Positions 10,569-21,375 of a stretch of 64,000 nt of DNA are shown one piece after another. This DNA comes from Polytrichum commune. Lineage: Eukaryota; Streptophyta; Polytrichopsida; Polytrichales; Polytrichaceae. The stretch covers positions 37,218,527 to 37,282,526 of the forward strand of contig OX485808.1 of the NCBI GenBank assembly GCA_950295325.1. Reading direction: 5' to 3'. How positions within the stretch are numbered: position 1 is the stretch's first letter; each line of letters starts with the position of its first letter. A model generated the notes under the pieces. It worked only from the letters and a program-made list of their open reading frames with translations. It was not told the origin of the DNA and searched no databases. Position numbers and translations under genes: made by a program.

Positions 10569-12466
10569 TTGATGCACTTTGAAGTAGCATGTTACTTCAC
10601 AAAAATATAAAAAGAGTGAAATGTTAGTCTTAGAAGTACCATGTTGTAAGAGGCTAGGATGTGAGTTGTTATTGTGTTTTTACCTTCGGAAGGATTTGAG
10701 TGAATGAGGATAGGTAAGGAGAACTTGGATTGAGTAGTTAGTGAGTAGGCTAGTACAAATGGATGGAGACAACCAAAGTGACTCAAGAGGCAAGTGCATT
10801 CGAATTGGGATGAATGGAGGATCACATGGAGCGCACAAGTGGACCACCTCATCATGGCCACTTAATGGGGAAGGCCCAAGGAAGAATGCAAGGTGGAGGA
10901 TAAGCAAATTCTCAAAGCACCAATCAAATCACGAGTTAAGCATCGTGGTTTGAATTAAGTGGTGAGCGACGATTTGGGAAAGTAAGGGGAGAAAGTTATG
11001 GCGGCGGAAAGCGAAGGAGGCTAAGTTTGGGTTGAAGCATCCCAAGTTTGGTAAAGTGTGGTAGGTAGAAAGCCAAGGCTAGTTAAATGTTCGAATTAGG
11101 ATCCTTGTTGATCATTTGAGGGAGGAAGACTTAGAAGATAGGATTGGCGCCTACTAAGTAGGAGGAAATCTCAAGGGCTTATCGTGAGCCTTGAGGGTGC
11201 TCACCCCCTCAAGCTTACTATATAATCCCTCATTCTTCCCTCACTCATCCTCTCTTTCCTTTGTGCTCCAAGGCACCCCACGAGTTATAAGTGTGGGTGT
11301 GGGAAACCATATTGGAGCACATGTGTGTGCTTAGTTTTTAGTTTGAGAGCCAAGGCTTGTTAGCCTTGAAGAGGGCTTGACCTCTTGGTAGAATTAGTGT
11401 TGACGTGAAGGATTTTAAAGTTAATTCATGATTCCAATTTGTGGTACTTAAAGTTCATGTTTTGAATACACGTGGTTGCAAGTTCCATGTTTAAGAGTTG
11501 AGCACTTGATGTTGTGATGAGTGCAAAAATATACTTGTGTGGATTAGTTAGTCTTAGTGAAGTTAGGAAATTCTCTCTCCCCCTCTCCTCTCTAGGATTT
11601 TAGGATTTTAGGATTAGAGAAGAATTGTGTGATTAGAAAGGGGTTGTTAGTAGAATTAGGGAAATTAGGTAGGAAGATTAGTTAAGGGCTTGAATAATTA
11701 GTGAGGTAGTTGGGGATTACAACTACAAAGTTGTGGGTTCATGAAGGAGCTGGGTTTATGAAGGAGCTGGGTTTGTTTAGTTAGAAAGTAAAGAGCTGGG
11801 TTTATGAAGGACCTGGGTTTGTTTAGGTAGAAGCTAAGGAGCTGGGTTCATGAAGGAGCTGGGTTTATGAAGGAGCTGGGTTTGTTTAGTTAGAAAGTAA
11901 AGAGCTGGGTTTATGAAGGACCTGGGTTTGTTTAGTTAGAAGCTAAGGAGCTGGGTTCATGAAGGAGCTGGGTTTATGAAGGAGCTGGGTTTGTTTAGTT
12001 AGAAAGTAAAGACCTGGGTTTATGAAGGACCTGGGTTTGTTTAGTTAGAAGCTAAGGAGCTGGGTTCATGAAGGAGCTGGGTTTATGAAGGAGCTGGGTT
12101 TGTTTAGTTAGAAAGTAAAGAGCTGGGTTTATGAAGGACCTGGGTTTGTTTAGTTAGAAGCTAAGGAGTTGGGTTCATGAAGGAGCTGGGTTTATGAAGG
12201 AGCTAGGTTTATGTAATTAGAAAGTAAAGAGATGGGTTCATGAAGGAACTTAGTAGATAGCCTACCTAATTAGCTCATAGACAAGTAGTTAGTTACATTA
12301 TGCTAGTTAGTGTTATGTGTGGCTTTCACAAGTAAATGTATTTGAGATTGACTATAGAGAATAGTGTTTTTTTTAACACTTGCATCCTCTCTTTAAAAAT
12401 AAACCACGTGCACAACTTAATGGAGAATGTGGAGCACTCTCGCGATGGCAAGACAAAGGAAGCAAA
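10518..12466. mobile_element. 1.95 kb insertion in the LRR array, probable LTR-type element
   Basis: Foreign non-coding DNA splits the array: LRR sequence ends at ...GACCGCGCTG (10517) and resumes at TATTTATCTGG (12467). It starts with TG and has a TATA-like ACTATATAATCC near 11217 followed by CT-rich DNA, as in an LTR promoter, but I find no matching terminal repeat or target duplication. Deleting exactly 10518-12466 restores the LRR frame with about three residues missing. A GT-rich left edge (CTGTGTGAGC) and an AG just before 12463 would also allow in-frame splicing as an intron, though that acceptor lacks a pyrimidine tract. The insertion sits at the edge of a duplicated array block, so filler DNA from recombination is another option. 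Confidence 0.5.
11730..12245 (+). repeat. 109-bp minisatellite
   Basis: About 4.6 tandem copies of a 109-bp unit, with unit starts at 11838, 11947, 12056 and 12165. Within each unit the string GAGCTGGGTTYATGAAG recurs, so the unit itself arose from shorter repeats. Copies are nearly identical except the last, which decays. Confidence 0.9.
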
Positions 12467-15400
12467 TATTTATCTGGTTGTACGGGCTTGAAGGAGATAC
12501 CGGAGGCGTTGGGGACTTTGACCTCCTTGACCACGTTGTATTTATATGGTTGTACGGGCTTGAAGGAGATACCGGAGGCGTTGGGGACTTTGACCTCCTT
12601 GACCACGTTGTATTTATCTGGTTGTACGGGCTTGAAGGAGATACCGGAGGCGTTGGGGACTTTGACGTCATTGACCACCTTGGATTTGAGTGGTTATACG
12701 GGCTTGAAGGAGATACCGGAGGCGTTGGGGACTTTGACGTCATTGACCACCTTGCATTTGAGGGGTTATACGGGCTTGAAGGAGATACCGGAGGCGTTGG
12801 GGATTTTGACCTCCTTGACCACCTTGGATTTGAGTGGTTGTGTACGGTTGAGGGAGATACCGGAGGCGTTGGGGACTTTGACATCCTTGACCACCTTGGA
12901 TTTGAGGGGTTGTACGGGCTTGAAGGAGATACCGGAGGCGTTGGGGACTTTGACGTCATTGACCACCTTGGATTTGTGGGGTTGTAAAGGCTTGAAGAAG
13001 ATACCGGAGGCGTTGGGGACTTTGACCTCCTTGACCACGTTGTATTTATATGGTTGTACGGGCTTGAAGGAGATACCGGAGGCGTTGGGGACTTTGACGT
13101 CATTGACCACCTTGGATTTGTGGGGTTGTAAAGGCTTGAAGAAGATACCGGAGGCGTTGGGGACTTTGACCTCCTTGACCACGTTGTATTTATCTGGTTG
13201 TACGGGCTTGAAGGAGATACCGGAGGCGTTGGGGACTTTGACCTCCTTGACCACGTTGTATTTATCTGGTTGTACGGGCTTGAAGGAGATACCGGAGGCG
13301 TTGGGGACTTTGACGTCATTGACCACGTTGTATTTGAGTGGTTGTACGGGCTTGAAGGAGATACCGGAGGTGTTGGGTACTTTGACCTCCTTGACGAGGT
13401 TGGGTTTGAGTGGTTGTACGGGCTTGAAGGAGATACCGGAGGAGTTGGGGACTTTGACCTCCTTGACCACCTTGGATTTGCGTGGTTGTACGGGCTTGAA
13501 GGAGATACCGGAGGCGTTGGGGACTTTGTCCTCCTTGACCACGTTGTATTTATCTGGTTGTACGGGCTTGAAGGAGATACCGGAGGCGTTGGGGACTTTG
13601 ACCTCCTTGACCACGTTGGATTTGAGAGGTTGTAAGGGATTGAAGGAGATACCGGAGGCGTTGGGGACTTTGACCTCCTTGACCAGGTTGGATTTGAGTG
13701 GTTGTGTACGGTTGAGGGAGATACCGGAGGCGTTGGGGACTTTGACCTCACTGACCAACTTCAATTTATCTGGTTGTACGGGCTTGAAGGAGATACCGGA
13801 GGCGTTGGGGACTTTGACCGCGCTGACCGACTTCAATTTATCTGGTTGTACGGGCTTGAAGGAGATACCGGAGACGTTGGGGACTTTGACCTCGCTGACC
13901 GACTTCAATTTATCTGGTTGTACGGGCTTGAAGGAGATACCGGAGACGTTGGGGACTTTGACCTCGCTGACCAAATTCAATTTATCTTGGTGTACGGGCT
14001 TGAAGGAGATACCGGAGACGTTGGGGTCTTTGACCTCGCTGACCAAATTCAATTTATCTGGTTGTATGGGCTTGAAGGAGTTACCGGAGGCGTTGTGGAC
14101 TTTGTCCTCCTTGACCACCTTGGATTTGAGTGGTTGTACGGGCTTGAAGGAGATACCGGAGGCGTTGGGGACTTTGACCTCGCTGACCAAATTCAATTTA
14201 TCCCGTTGTACGGGCTTGAAGGAAATACCGGAGGCGTTGGGCACTTTGACCTCGCTGACCAAATTCAATTTATCCTGTTGTACGGGCTTGAAGAAGATAC
14301 CGGGTGCGTTGGGGACTTTGACCTTGCTAACCAACTTCAATTTATCTGGTTCCACGGGCTTGAAGGAGGTACCGGAGGTGTTGTGGACTTTGTCGTCCTT
14401 GACCACCTTGGATTTGAGTGGTTGTATTGGCTTGAAGGAGATACCGCAGGCGTTGGGGATTTTGACCTCCTTGAGCACGTTGTATTTATCTCGTTGTACG
14501 GGCTTGAAGGAGATACCGGAGGTTTTGGGGACTTTGACCTCGCTGACCACCTTCAATTTATCTGGTAGTACGGGCTTGAAGGAGATATTGGATGCGTTGG
14601 GGACTTTGACGTCATTGACCACCTTGGATTTGAGTGGTTGTACGGGCTTGAAGGAGATACCGGAGGCGTTGGGGACTTTGACCGCGCTGACCGACTTCAA
14701 TTTATCTGGTTGTATGGGCTTGAAGGAGTTACCGGAGGCGTTGTGGACTTTGACCGCGCTGACCGACTTCAATTTATCTGGTTGTACGGGCTTGAAGGAG
14801 ATACCGGAGACGTTGGGGACTTTGACCTCGCTGACCAAATTCAATTTATCTTGGTGTACGGGCTTGAAGGAGATACCGGAGACGTTGGGGTCTTTGACCT
14901 CGCTGACCAAATTCAATTTATCTGGTTGTATGGGCTTGAAGGAGTTACCGGAGGCGTTGTGGACTTTGTCCTCCTTGACCACCTTGGATTTGAGTGGTTG
15001 TACGGGCTTGAAGGAGATACCGGAGGCGTTGGGGACTTTGACCTTGCTAACCAACTTCAATTTATCTGGTTCCACGGGCTTGAAGGAGGTACCGGAGGCG
15101 TTGTGGACTTTGTCGTCCTTGACCACCTTGGATTTGAGTGGTTGTATTGGCTTGAAGGACATACCGGAGGCGTTGGGGATTTTGACCTCCTTGACCACGT
15201 TGTATTTATCTCGTTGTACGGGCTTGAAGGAGATACCGGAGGTTTTGGGGACTTTGACCTCGCTGACCACCTTCAATTTATCTGGTAGTACGGGCTTGAA
15301 GGAGATATTGGAGGCGTTGGGGACTTTGACGTCATTGACCACCTTGGATTTGAGTGGTTGTACGGGCTTGAAGGAGATACCAGATGAGTTGGGGACTTTG

Positions 15401-16843
15401 ACCTCCCTGACCAACTTCAATTTATCTGGTTGTACGGGCTTGAAGGGGATACCGGAGGCGTTGGGGACTTTGATGTCCTTGACCACTTTGGATTTGAGTG
15501 GTTGTACTGGCTTGAAGGAGATACCAGAGGCGTTGTGGACTTTGACCTCCTTGACCACCTTGGATTTGCGTGGTTGTATGGGCTTGAAGGAGATACCGGG
15601 GGCGTTGGGGACTTTGACCTCACTGACCAACTTCAATTTATCTGGTTGTACGGGCTTGAAGGACATACCGGAGGCGTTGTGGACTTTGTCCTCCTTGACC
15701 ACCTTGGATTTGAGTGGTTGTACGGGCTTGAAGGAGATACCGGATGCGTTGGGGACTTTGACCTCCTTGACCAAATTCAATTTATCCGGTTGTACGGGCT
15801 TGAAGGAGATACCAGGGGCGTTGGGGACTTTGACCTTGCTGACCAACTTCAATTTATCTGGTTCCACGGGCTTGAAGGAGCTACCAGAGGCGTTGTGGAC
15901 TTTGTCGTCCTTGACCACCTTGGATTTGAGTGGTTGTACTGGCTTGAAGGAGATACCAGAGGCGTTGGGGACTTTGATCTCCTTGACCACGTTGTATTTA
16001 TCTCGTTGTACGGGCTTGAAGGAGATACCGGATGAGTTGGGGACTTTGACCTCCTTGACCAAATTCAATTTATCCGGTTGTACGGGCTTGAAGGGGATAC
16101 CGGACGCGTTGGGGACTTTGATGTCCTTGACCACTTTGGATTTGGGTGGTTATCCTGGCTTGAAGGAGATACCCGAGGCGTTGTGGACTTTGACCTCCAT
16201 GACCACCTTGGATTTGCGTGGTTGTATGGGCTTGAAGGAGATACCGGGGGCGTTGGGGACTTTGACCTCACTGACCAACTTCAATTTATCTGGTTGTACG
16301 GGCTTGAAGGACATACCGGAGGCGTTGTGGACTTTGTCCTCCTTGACCACCTTGGATTTGAGTGGTTGTACAGGCTTGAAGGAGATACCGGATGCGTTGG
16401 GGACTTTGACCTCCTTGACGACCTTGGATTTGAGTGGTTGTACAGGCTTGAAGGAGATACCGGAGGCATTGGGGACTTTGACCTCGCTGACCAAATTCAA
16501 TTTATCCGGTTGTACGGGCTTGAAGGAGATACCGGAGGCGTTGGGGACTTTGACCTTGCTAACCAACTTCAATTTATCTGGTTCCACGGGCTTGAAGGAG
16601 GTACCGGATGCGTTGTGGACTTTGACGTCCTTGACCACTTTGGATTTGAGTGGTTGTACGGGCTTGAAGGAGATACCGGATGTGTTGGGGACTTTGACGT
16701 CCTTGACCACCTTGGATTTGAGTTGTTGTACGGGCTTGAAGAAAATACCGGGTGCGTTGGGGACTTTGACGTCGCTGACGAACTTCAATTTATCTGGTTG
16801 TACGGGTATGGAATACAATATGCACGGCAACTTGGCTGTGTAG
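12467..16843 (+). pseudogene. Detached 3' LRR part of receptor gene, copy A
   Basis: Open frame coding about 60 LRRs of 24 residues, ending in the same C-terminus as copy B (GCTGMEYNMHGNLAV; copy B ends GNLIV). The frame extends upstream into the insertion to an ATG at 12380, which is probably fortuitous. It has no kinase or NB-ARC part of its own, so it is either a broken-off 3' half or a downstream exon of the gene starting at 5130. Inside it, about 13960-14400 and 14824-15120 are a block repeated at a distance of 12 units (864 bp), falling to 10 units (720 bp) further on because two units are lost in the second block. Confidence 0.75.
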
Positions 16844-17251
16844 GCCGTGCACCTACCCCATCAGCGCCTTGGCTTAATCGCCTTCGTTGTCGCAGCCTCG
16901 CCGTCGCGGTCACAGGATGGCACTGGCGGTTGCGGGATGGCGCTCGCCGTTGCATGATGGCACTCGCGGTTGCCACATGGTGCGGGCGGTTGGTGAGTCA
17001 CCTCGTCCTTGTTGACGGGTGGCTACCGGATACACCGGCAGTGCTTGGGAGTACTAGGGCAGCTAAGCCTGCCCTAAGAAAATTTCACTAGGAGTACTTG
17101 GGCAGCCAAGCTTGCCCAAAGAAAATTTCTTTGGTCCCTGTCATCACGCCCATCACAGCCACAAGTACTTGGTAGTGTTAACTTAGCTTCTACTAATTCT
17201 GAAAAAACTACGTTAATCAAGAAAGTCTACTATACAATTTGTCGACCCCAT
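16844..17251 (+). other. GC-rich 3' tail of receptor gene, copy A
   Basis: After the stop codon the DNA becomes GC-rich. At about 16913-16980 a degenerate repeat of about 24-27 bp recurs (GGATGGCACTGGCGGTTGC and variants), then two hairpins at 17055-17119. It is probably 3' UTR or part of an old transposon. Copy B has the same tail at 57287-57694. Confidence 0.5.
17055..17119 (+). other. Two tandem hairpins downstream of receptor gene, copy A
   Basis: Hairpin 1 at 17055-17076 pairs TAGGGCAG with CTGCCCTA around a 6-base loop. Hairpin 2 at 17098-17119 pairs TTGGGCA with TGCCCAA. Each is preceded by GGAGTACT and followed by AAGAAAATTTC, so they are a 43-bp direct duplication. The second has compensating differences that keep the stem. 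Confidence 0.6.
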
Positions 17252-17256
17252 GCAAT

Positions 17257-19557
17257 TGTGGAGGTCACCTTCAAACCCTCAGCAAACTTAGACGGTGTAA
17301 CCCGCTGCTGACCGGTTTACATGGAAGTTACTCCCACCAAAATTAGATCCTTCATTTGATTTCCATTTCTGGTGAAGGTGTTTGCACTCATATAATCTTA
17401 ATTTTGTGATACAAAATCTTAATGCTCTTTTTGAATCCTCAAGGACAAATTGACCTAAGTTTTCAAGTTTATGTCCCCCGAAATCTAATGTCAAGGTTAG
17501 GTGATCCTAAACCTTCAAATAGATTTAACAACACAATACTTTTCGTAATCAAGAAAAGTGTTTCAAAATCCTTTTATAAATCCCTAAGGATAAAGTGTCC
17601 AAGTTGTCAAGTTTATGTTCCCCGAAATCTTAATGTCAGGGTTAAGTGTTTTAGGGAGAACATCATTCATACATACAATATCTTTCATGGTTTGAATGAT
17701 CGTAAAATATCCTTAATCCATTAAGAATGTGTGTTTATGATAAGTTCACGATTCCTTTGAAGGTCCAAACATACCCCCTCACTAAAGTATATTCATAAGA
17801 TTTCATTCTTCTACTCAATTCCTAGAGTTTACATAATGTTCTCGTGAAAAGCTTTCATTAAATGTTTGTTCCGTATTCGAGTATTAATCTTCAATCATAT
17901 CACATGATTTTTGAGTTCTTTAAATCTATGAAGTAGAGTTTGAAATCCTAATCTTGCTCCGAGTTGAGAGGTTGATGAGGTTCCATTTGCCGGCCGCATT
18001 CCGTGTACACAAGTTGAAATGATTTCATGTTTTGATAATCTCCATGTCGCGTCCACCACGTTCTCTAGATCATGATTTCGACTTCGCCACCTAGCTCAAT
18101 CTACCTCAAATCACACTCGAGTAGCTCTAGGTATCCAATTTGGCTTTGCTCCATTTTTTAATTCTTTCGAGTACTGCCAATTTTGGCTTTACGCTTTCAA
18201 GTTTAATCAACTCTCAAATCAATGTCTCCAAAAGTTCCTCCGGTTTATTTGATTTTCCAAAATCTCAATTTTCTACGGATCCTTGATCCTCTTCGTGTTG
18301 AAGAAACTCTAAGATTTCCTATCCTCTAAAGTCTTGAATCATTTCGAGGATTCTTCAATCCTTTACGCCTTCAAGTTCGGGGATAATATCTCAATCCCTT
18401 TGAATTTGCAATTGCGAGGATTACAATCCTTTAGTCTTCAAATGCGAGGATAGATTATATCCTTTAGTCTTCAACGCGAGGATAGGTTATATCCTTCAGT
18501 CTTCAAACGCGAGGATAGGTTATATCCTTTAGTCTTCGAATGCGAGGATAGGTTATATCCTTTAGTCTTCAAGCGCGTCGTCCTCCACCTCGGATGGCTC
18601 GTGTTTAGAATGAGGTGAATTAGGTGCCATATGTGGCCCCTTTATATAGGCTTCGAATTTAGGGTAATCTAAGATGTGGCGGTTAGGTCTTTAAATGTCT
18701 GTATTTACTAATTTTATCCCTGAATGTTTATACAGTCTAAATTAGGCCCTATCCGATCTATTAATAGACTGTCACGTGCTTAAATTAGCTCTACTAATGA
18801 GGTACATATGGGCATGTTTCAACCGCCTAGATGTGCCATTGGTAGTTGTCATCCCCTTTCTTCCATTCATCACAAAATAGGCTCATTATTCATTGCCGGT
18901 AGTTAAGCCCATCCAAAATTCGTCATCCTTGTATCCTTCCATCTATCATCTAAGGGTTCATCCCTTCTTCCATCCTTACTATGTCTACTTACTATCCTAT
19001 TGGAGCATCTTCTAACTCATTAGTGTAAGAGGTCACTAACGGGTTTGCTCAAGAGTAGTCCTTACCTACTAAGCTAAGGGCTCTCACTAATGGGTAGCCC
19101 GTAACCCTAATTATTCCCGGTTTAGTGGATGGGCCCTATAAGAGGGTGGCCCGGTCCTATTTTCCCGCGGCCTTCTCTCTCTGGGCTTGCAATCTGTCTC
19201 CAGCTCCCCTAGCTGGCTCCCCGCCCAGCTCGCCACGTGGACCACTCCCAGCTCGCCTCGGTCTCCTCCGGCCCCTGGCCGTCTCCCGGTCACTTCGTCC
19301 TTTCGCAGGCCCGCAGGCACTTCGGCTCTCAGGGCTCTCCGGCTTGCCGGGCCTTCACTCCTCGGACGCCACGTGCCTCGTCTCTCTCTCTCGCTCGCTC
19401 CCAGCCTGTTCTGCTCTCGGTCTCCTCGCTTCCTCCGAAACGGCTCCCCTGCTGCTCTCGGTCTCCTGTTACACCAGTATCTGAATCCCTTATCTCCGCT
19501 GGTCCATCTTGCCCTTCCTGATGCTTGCATGTTTTGTTTGGATCTGAAGGCTCCACA
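17257..19557 (+). mobile_element. Solo LTR of a long-terminal-repeat retrotransposon
   Basis: A 2301-bp element begins TGTGGAG and ends CTCCACA (7-bp inverted ends, TG...CA), flanked by the 5-bp direct repeat GCAAT at 17252-17256 and 19558-19562. Copy B has a single GCAAT at 57695-57699 with the same flanks joined, which is an exact empty site. No gag-pol sequence is present, so this is a solo LTR left by recombination between two LTRs. TATA candidates are TTTATATAGG near 18650 and CCTATAAGAGGG near 19135; the latter is followed by a GC-rich stretch (19140-19480) that may be R/U5. Insertion happened after the segmental duplication. Confidence 0.9.
18414..18575 (+). repeat. Minisatellite inside the solo LTR
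   Basis: Five tandem units of 30-33 bp, starting at 18414, 18444, 18476, 18509 and 18542, each GCGAGGATAGGTTATATCC followed by TTTAGTCTTCAA-like sequence. Confidence 0.85.
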
Positions 19558-19562
19558 GCAAT

Positions 19563-21375
19563 GGCTAAAATTATATGTGGATTTGGAAGTGCATGCAATA
19601 GGCCTAGATGTTAAGTTAACATTATTTGTCATTCCTTGTAATATTTTTGGGAGATTAAAGATTTATAGTGTTACAATTATTGTCACTAACCAAGTGATTT
19701 TTCATCCAAATTTTAGTCATCCATGACAATATTTCATCACGTCAGTAACAAGAGAATGTAGGGCTTTGAACAATGGATGAAATCATCCGTCATCAATGAC
19801 AATATTTGTTGACTTATTCACAAGAAGTGCCATCCAAAAAGTTACCATAGTGACATTAAGTACCATATGACACTAAATATCATGTTTAGTGTAGTTGGCA
19901 CATGCGAACCCTACCCCACTAGATTCCCTCTACATTTGGGCGGGTTTGTCCTTATTAACACTAGAATATGGTAGGCAAGGGGCCGGGCCTACATGAAAAC
20001 TCATCCTTTTATGAACTTGCAACACACGAGCTTTTGCATAGAAAAATGGAGCTAAGATTCTATTTGGTCAAAGATTACAAAATATTGATGGTTGATTCCT
20101 TTATATAGGGGTGAAGATCTCATACACTCCATATGTTGCATATTTGAAGGGGAGAAGCCAACTTCTATTTTGCGAGGATGGATCATGGGAACATGTGAAT
20201 GACTGCTCTTTGGTTCAAATTCAACCTTCAACATACAATTGGAGATGTTGGTATTGACAACATGCCCCAACAATGTCTAGTGCTCTAACCATGTTTTAGG
20301 ATTGCCAAGGTGTTTTTACAAAGTAGGTATGCACACATTATCGTTATTTGCAAATTAGAGATGTTATTTCCATTTTAAACTCTCCCAACCCCTTCAAAAT
20401 GCAACATAGAGGGGGGACAATATCAACTCTTATATAATAAGAGAATCATTCCCCACTTATGTCATGATTTTGAGTAATATGAAGTCATGGTTTCAAAGCT
20501 CATACAACACTTGTCCATACACCAAGATACAACCATGTGTAGTCATTAAACCCTTAAACTCTTTGAACCGTTATTTTGTGATTTTATGGGAGGGTTTGCA
20601 ATTTTGAGGCAATGATGCCACAATTGCCCACCTTCCACATGGATTTACACCCACCAACACATAGTCATAGTCCTTCATAGCAAAATTAAGATGTCATACT
20701 TAAGAGAATTACCAAAATAAAGTATCAAAGTTAACAAAAGTCTAGTGACAAGTAACGCGACCCAATATCCGACTCTAAGACCGAACTATGCAAACGAGTC
20801 GAATCCCCATGCCATAGTCTAAATCGCAGAGTCCATAGTCGAGCATGTATCGGCCATAGTCTAAGTATCGGTCACAAATTCCCCCGGCCATAGTCTAAAT
20901 TGCAAAGACCATAGTCCATTATGTGATGGCCATAGTCATAGTCCTTCATAGCAAAATTAAGATGTCATAGTTTAAGATAATTACCAAAGTATGAGAGTTA
21001 ACAAAAAGTCTAGTGACAAGTAACACAAACCAGTTCCCGACTCTATGACCAAACTATGCGAACGAGTCTAATACCCCGGCCATAGTCTTAATCGCAAAGA
21101 CCATAGTCCAACATGTATGGGCCATAGTCACAAATTCCCCTGGCCATAGTCTAAATTGGAGAGACCATAGTCCAACATGTATGGGCCATAGTCACAAATC
21201 GGAGAGACCATAGTCTAACATGTATGGGCCATAGTCACAAATTGGATAGGTAGGGCAAGGCCATAGTCTTAGTATCCAACCATAGTCCAAGTGTACTCAT
21301 AAGGATAGGGGTGAGTCTTACCTTATAAACTTGCCCCTTGGCCTTCACCCGAACAATATGGAATAAAGGACGTGG
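19563..21375 (+). repeat. Left arm of foldback element, copy A
   Basis: Inverted partner of 24445-28190. It is uninterrupted and shows the empty sites of two insertions in the other arm: TTTATATAGGGGTGAAG near 20100 where the right arm has the hAT-type MITE, and GGCCTACATGAAAAC near 19985 where it has the pogo-like element. Confidence 0.85.
20813..21288 (+). repeat. CATAGTC motif array with 21-bp spacing, left arm
   Basis: About 16 copies of CATAGTC, mostly GGCCATAGTC or GACCATAGTC, at 20813, 20834, 20855, 20889, 20910, 20931, 21081, 21102, 21123, 21145, 21166, 21187, 21209, 21230, 21262 and 21281. Neighbours are usually 21 or 22 bp apart, two helical turns, which would place them on one face of the DNA. 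Mirrored in the right arm. Possibly subterminal transposase-binding sites; this is inference. Confidence 0.75.

Noticed and set aside
12766-16134. Antisense open frames up to about 1122 codons across the LRR arrays (also 9167-10540, 50326-51681, 51694-53481, 53494-54849)
   Set aside because: The 72-bp unit is a multiple of three, so any frame without a stop in one unit stays open through the array. These are shadows of the sense LRR frame.
19111-19632. Overlapping frames of 90-180 codons on both strands
   Set aside because: They fall in the GC-rich, stop-poor end of the solo LTR and cross its boundary, so they are compositional.
20052-20273. 73-codon frame matched by frames at 25618-25947 and 58189-58410
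   Set aside because: The match is the inverted arm of the foldback element and its copy, not a gene family.
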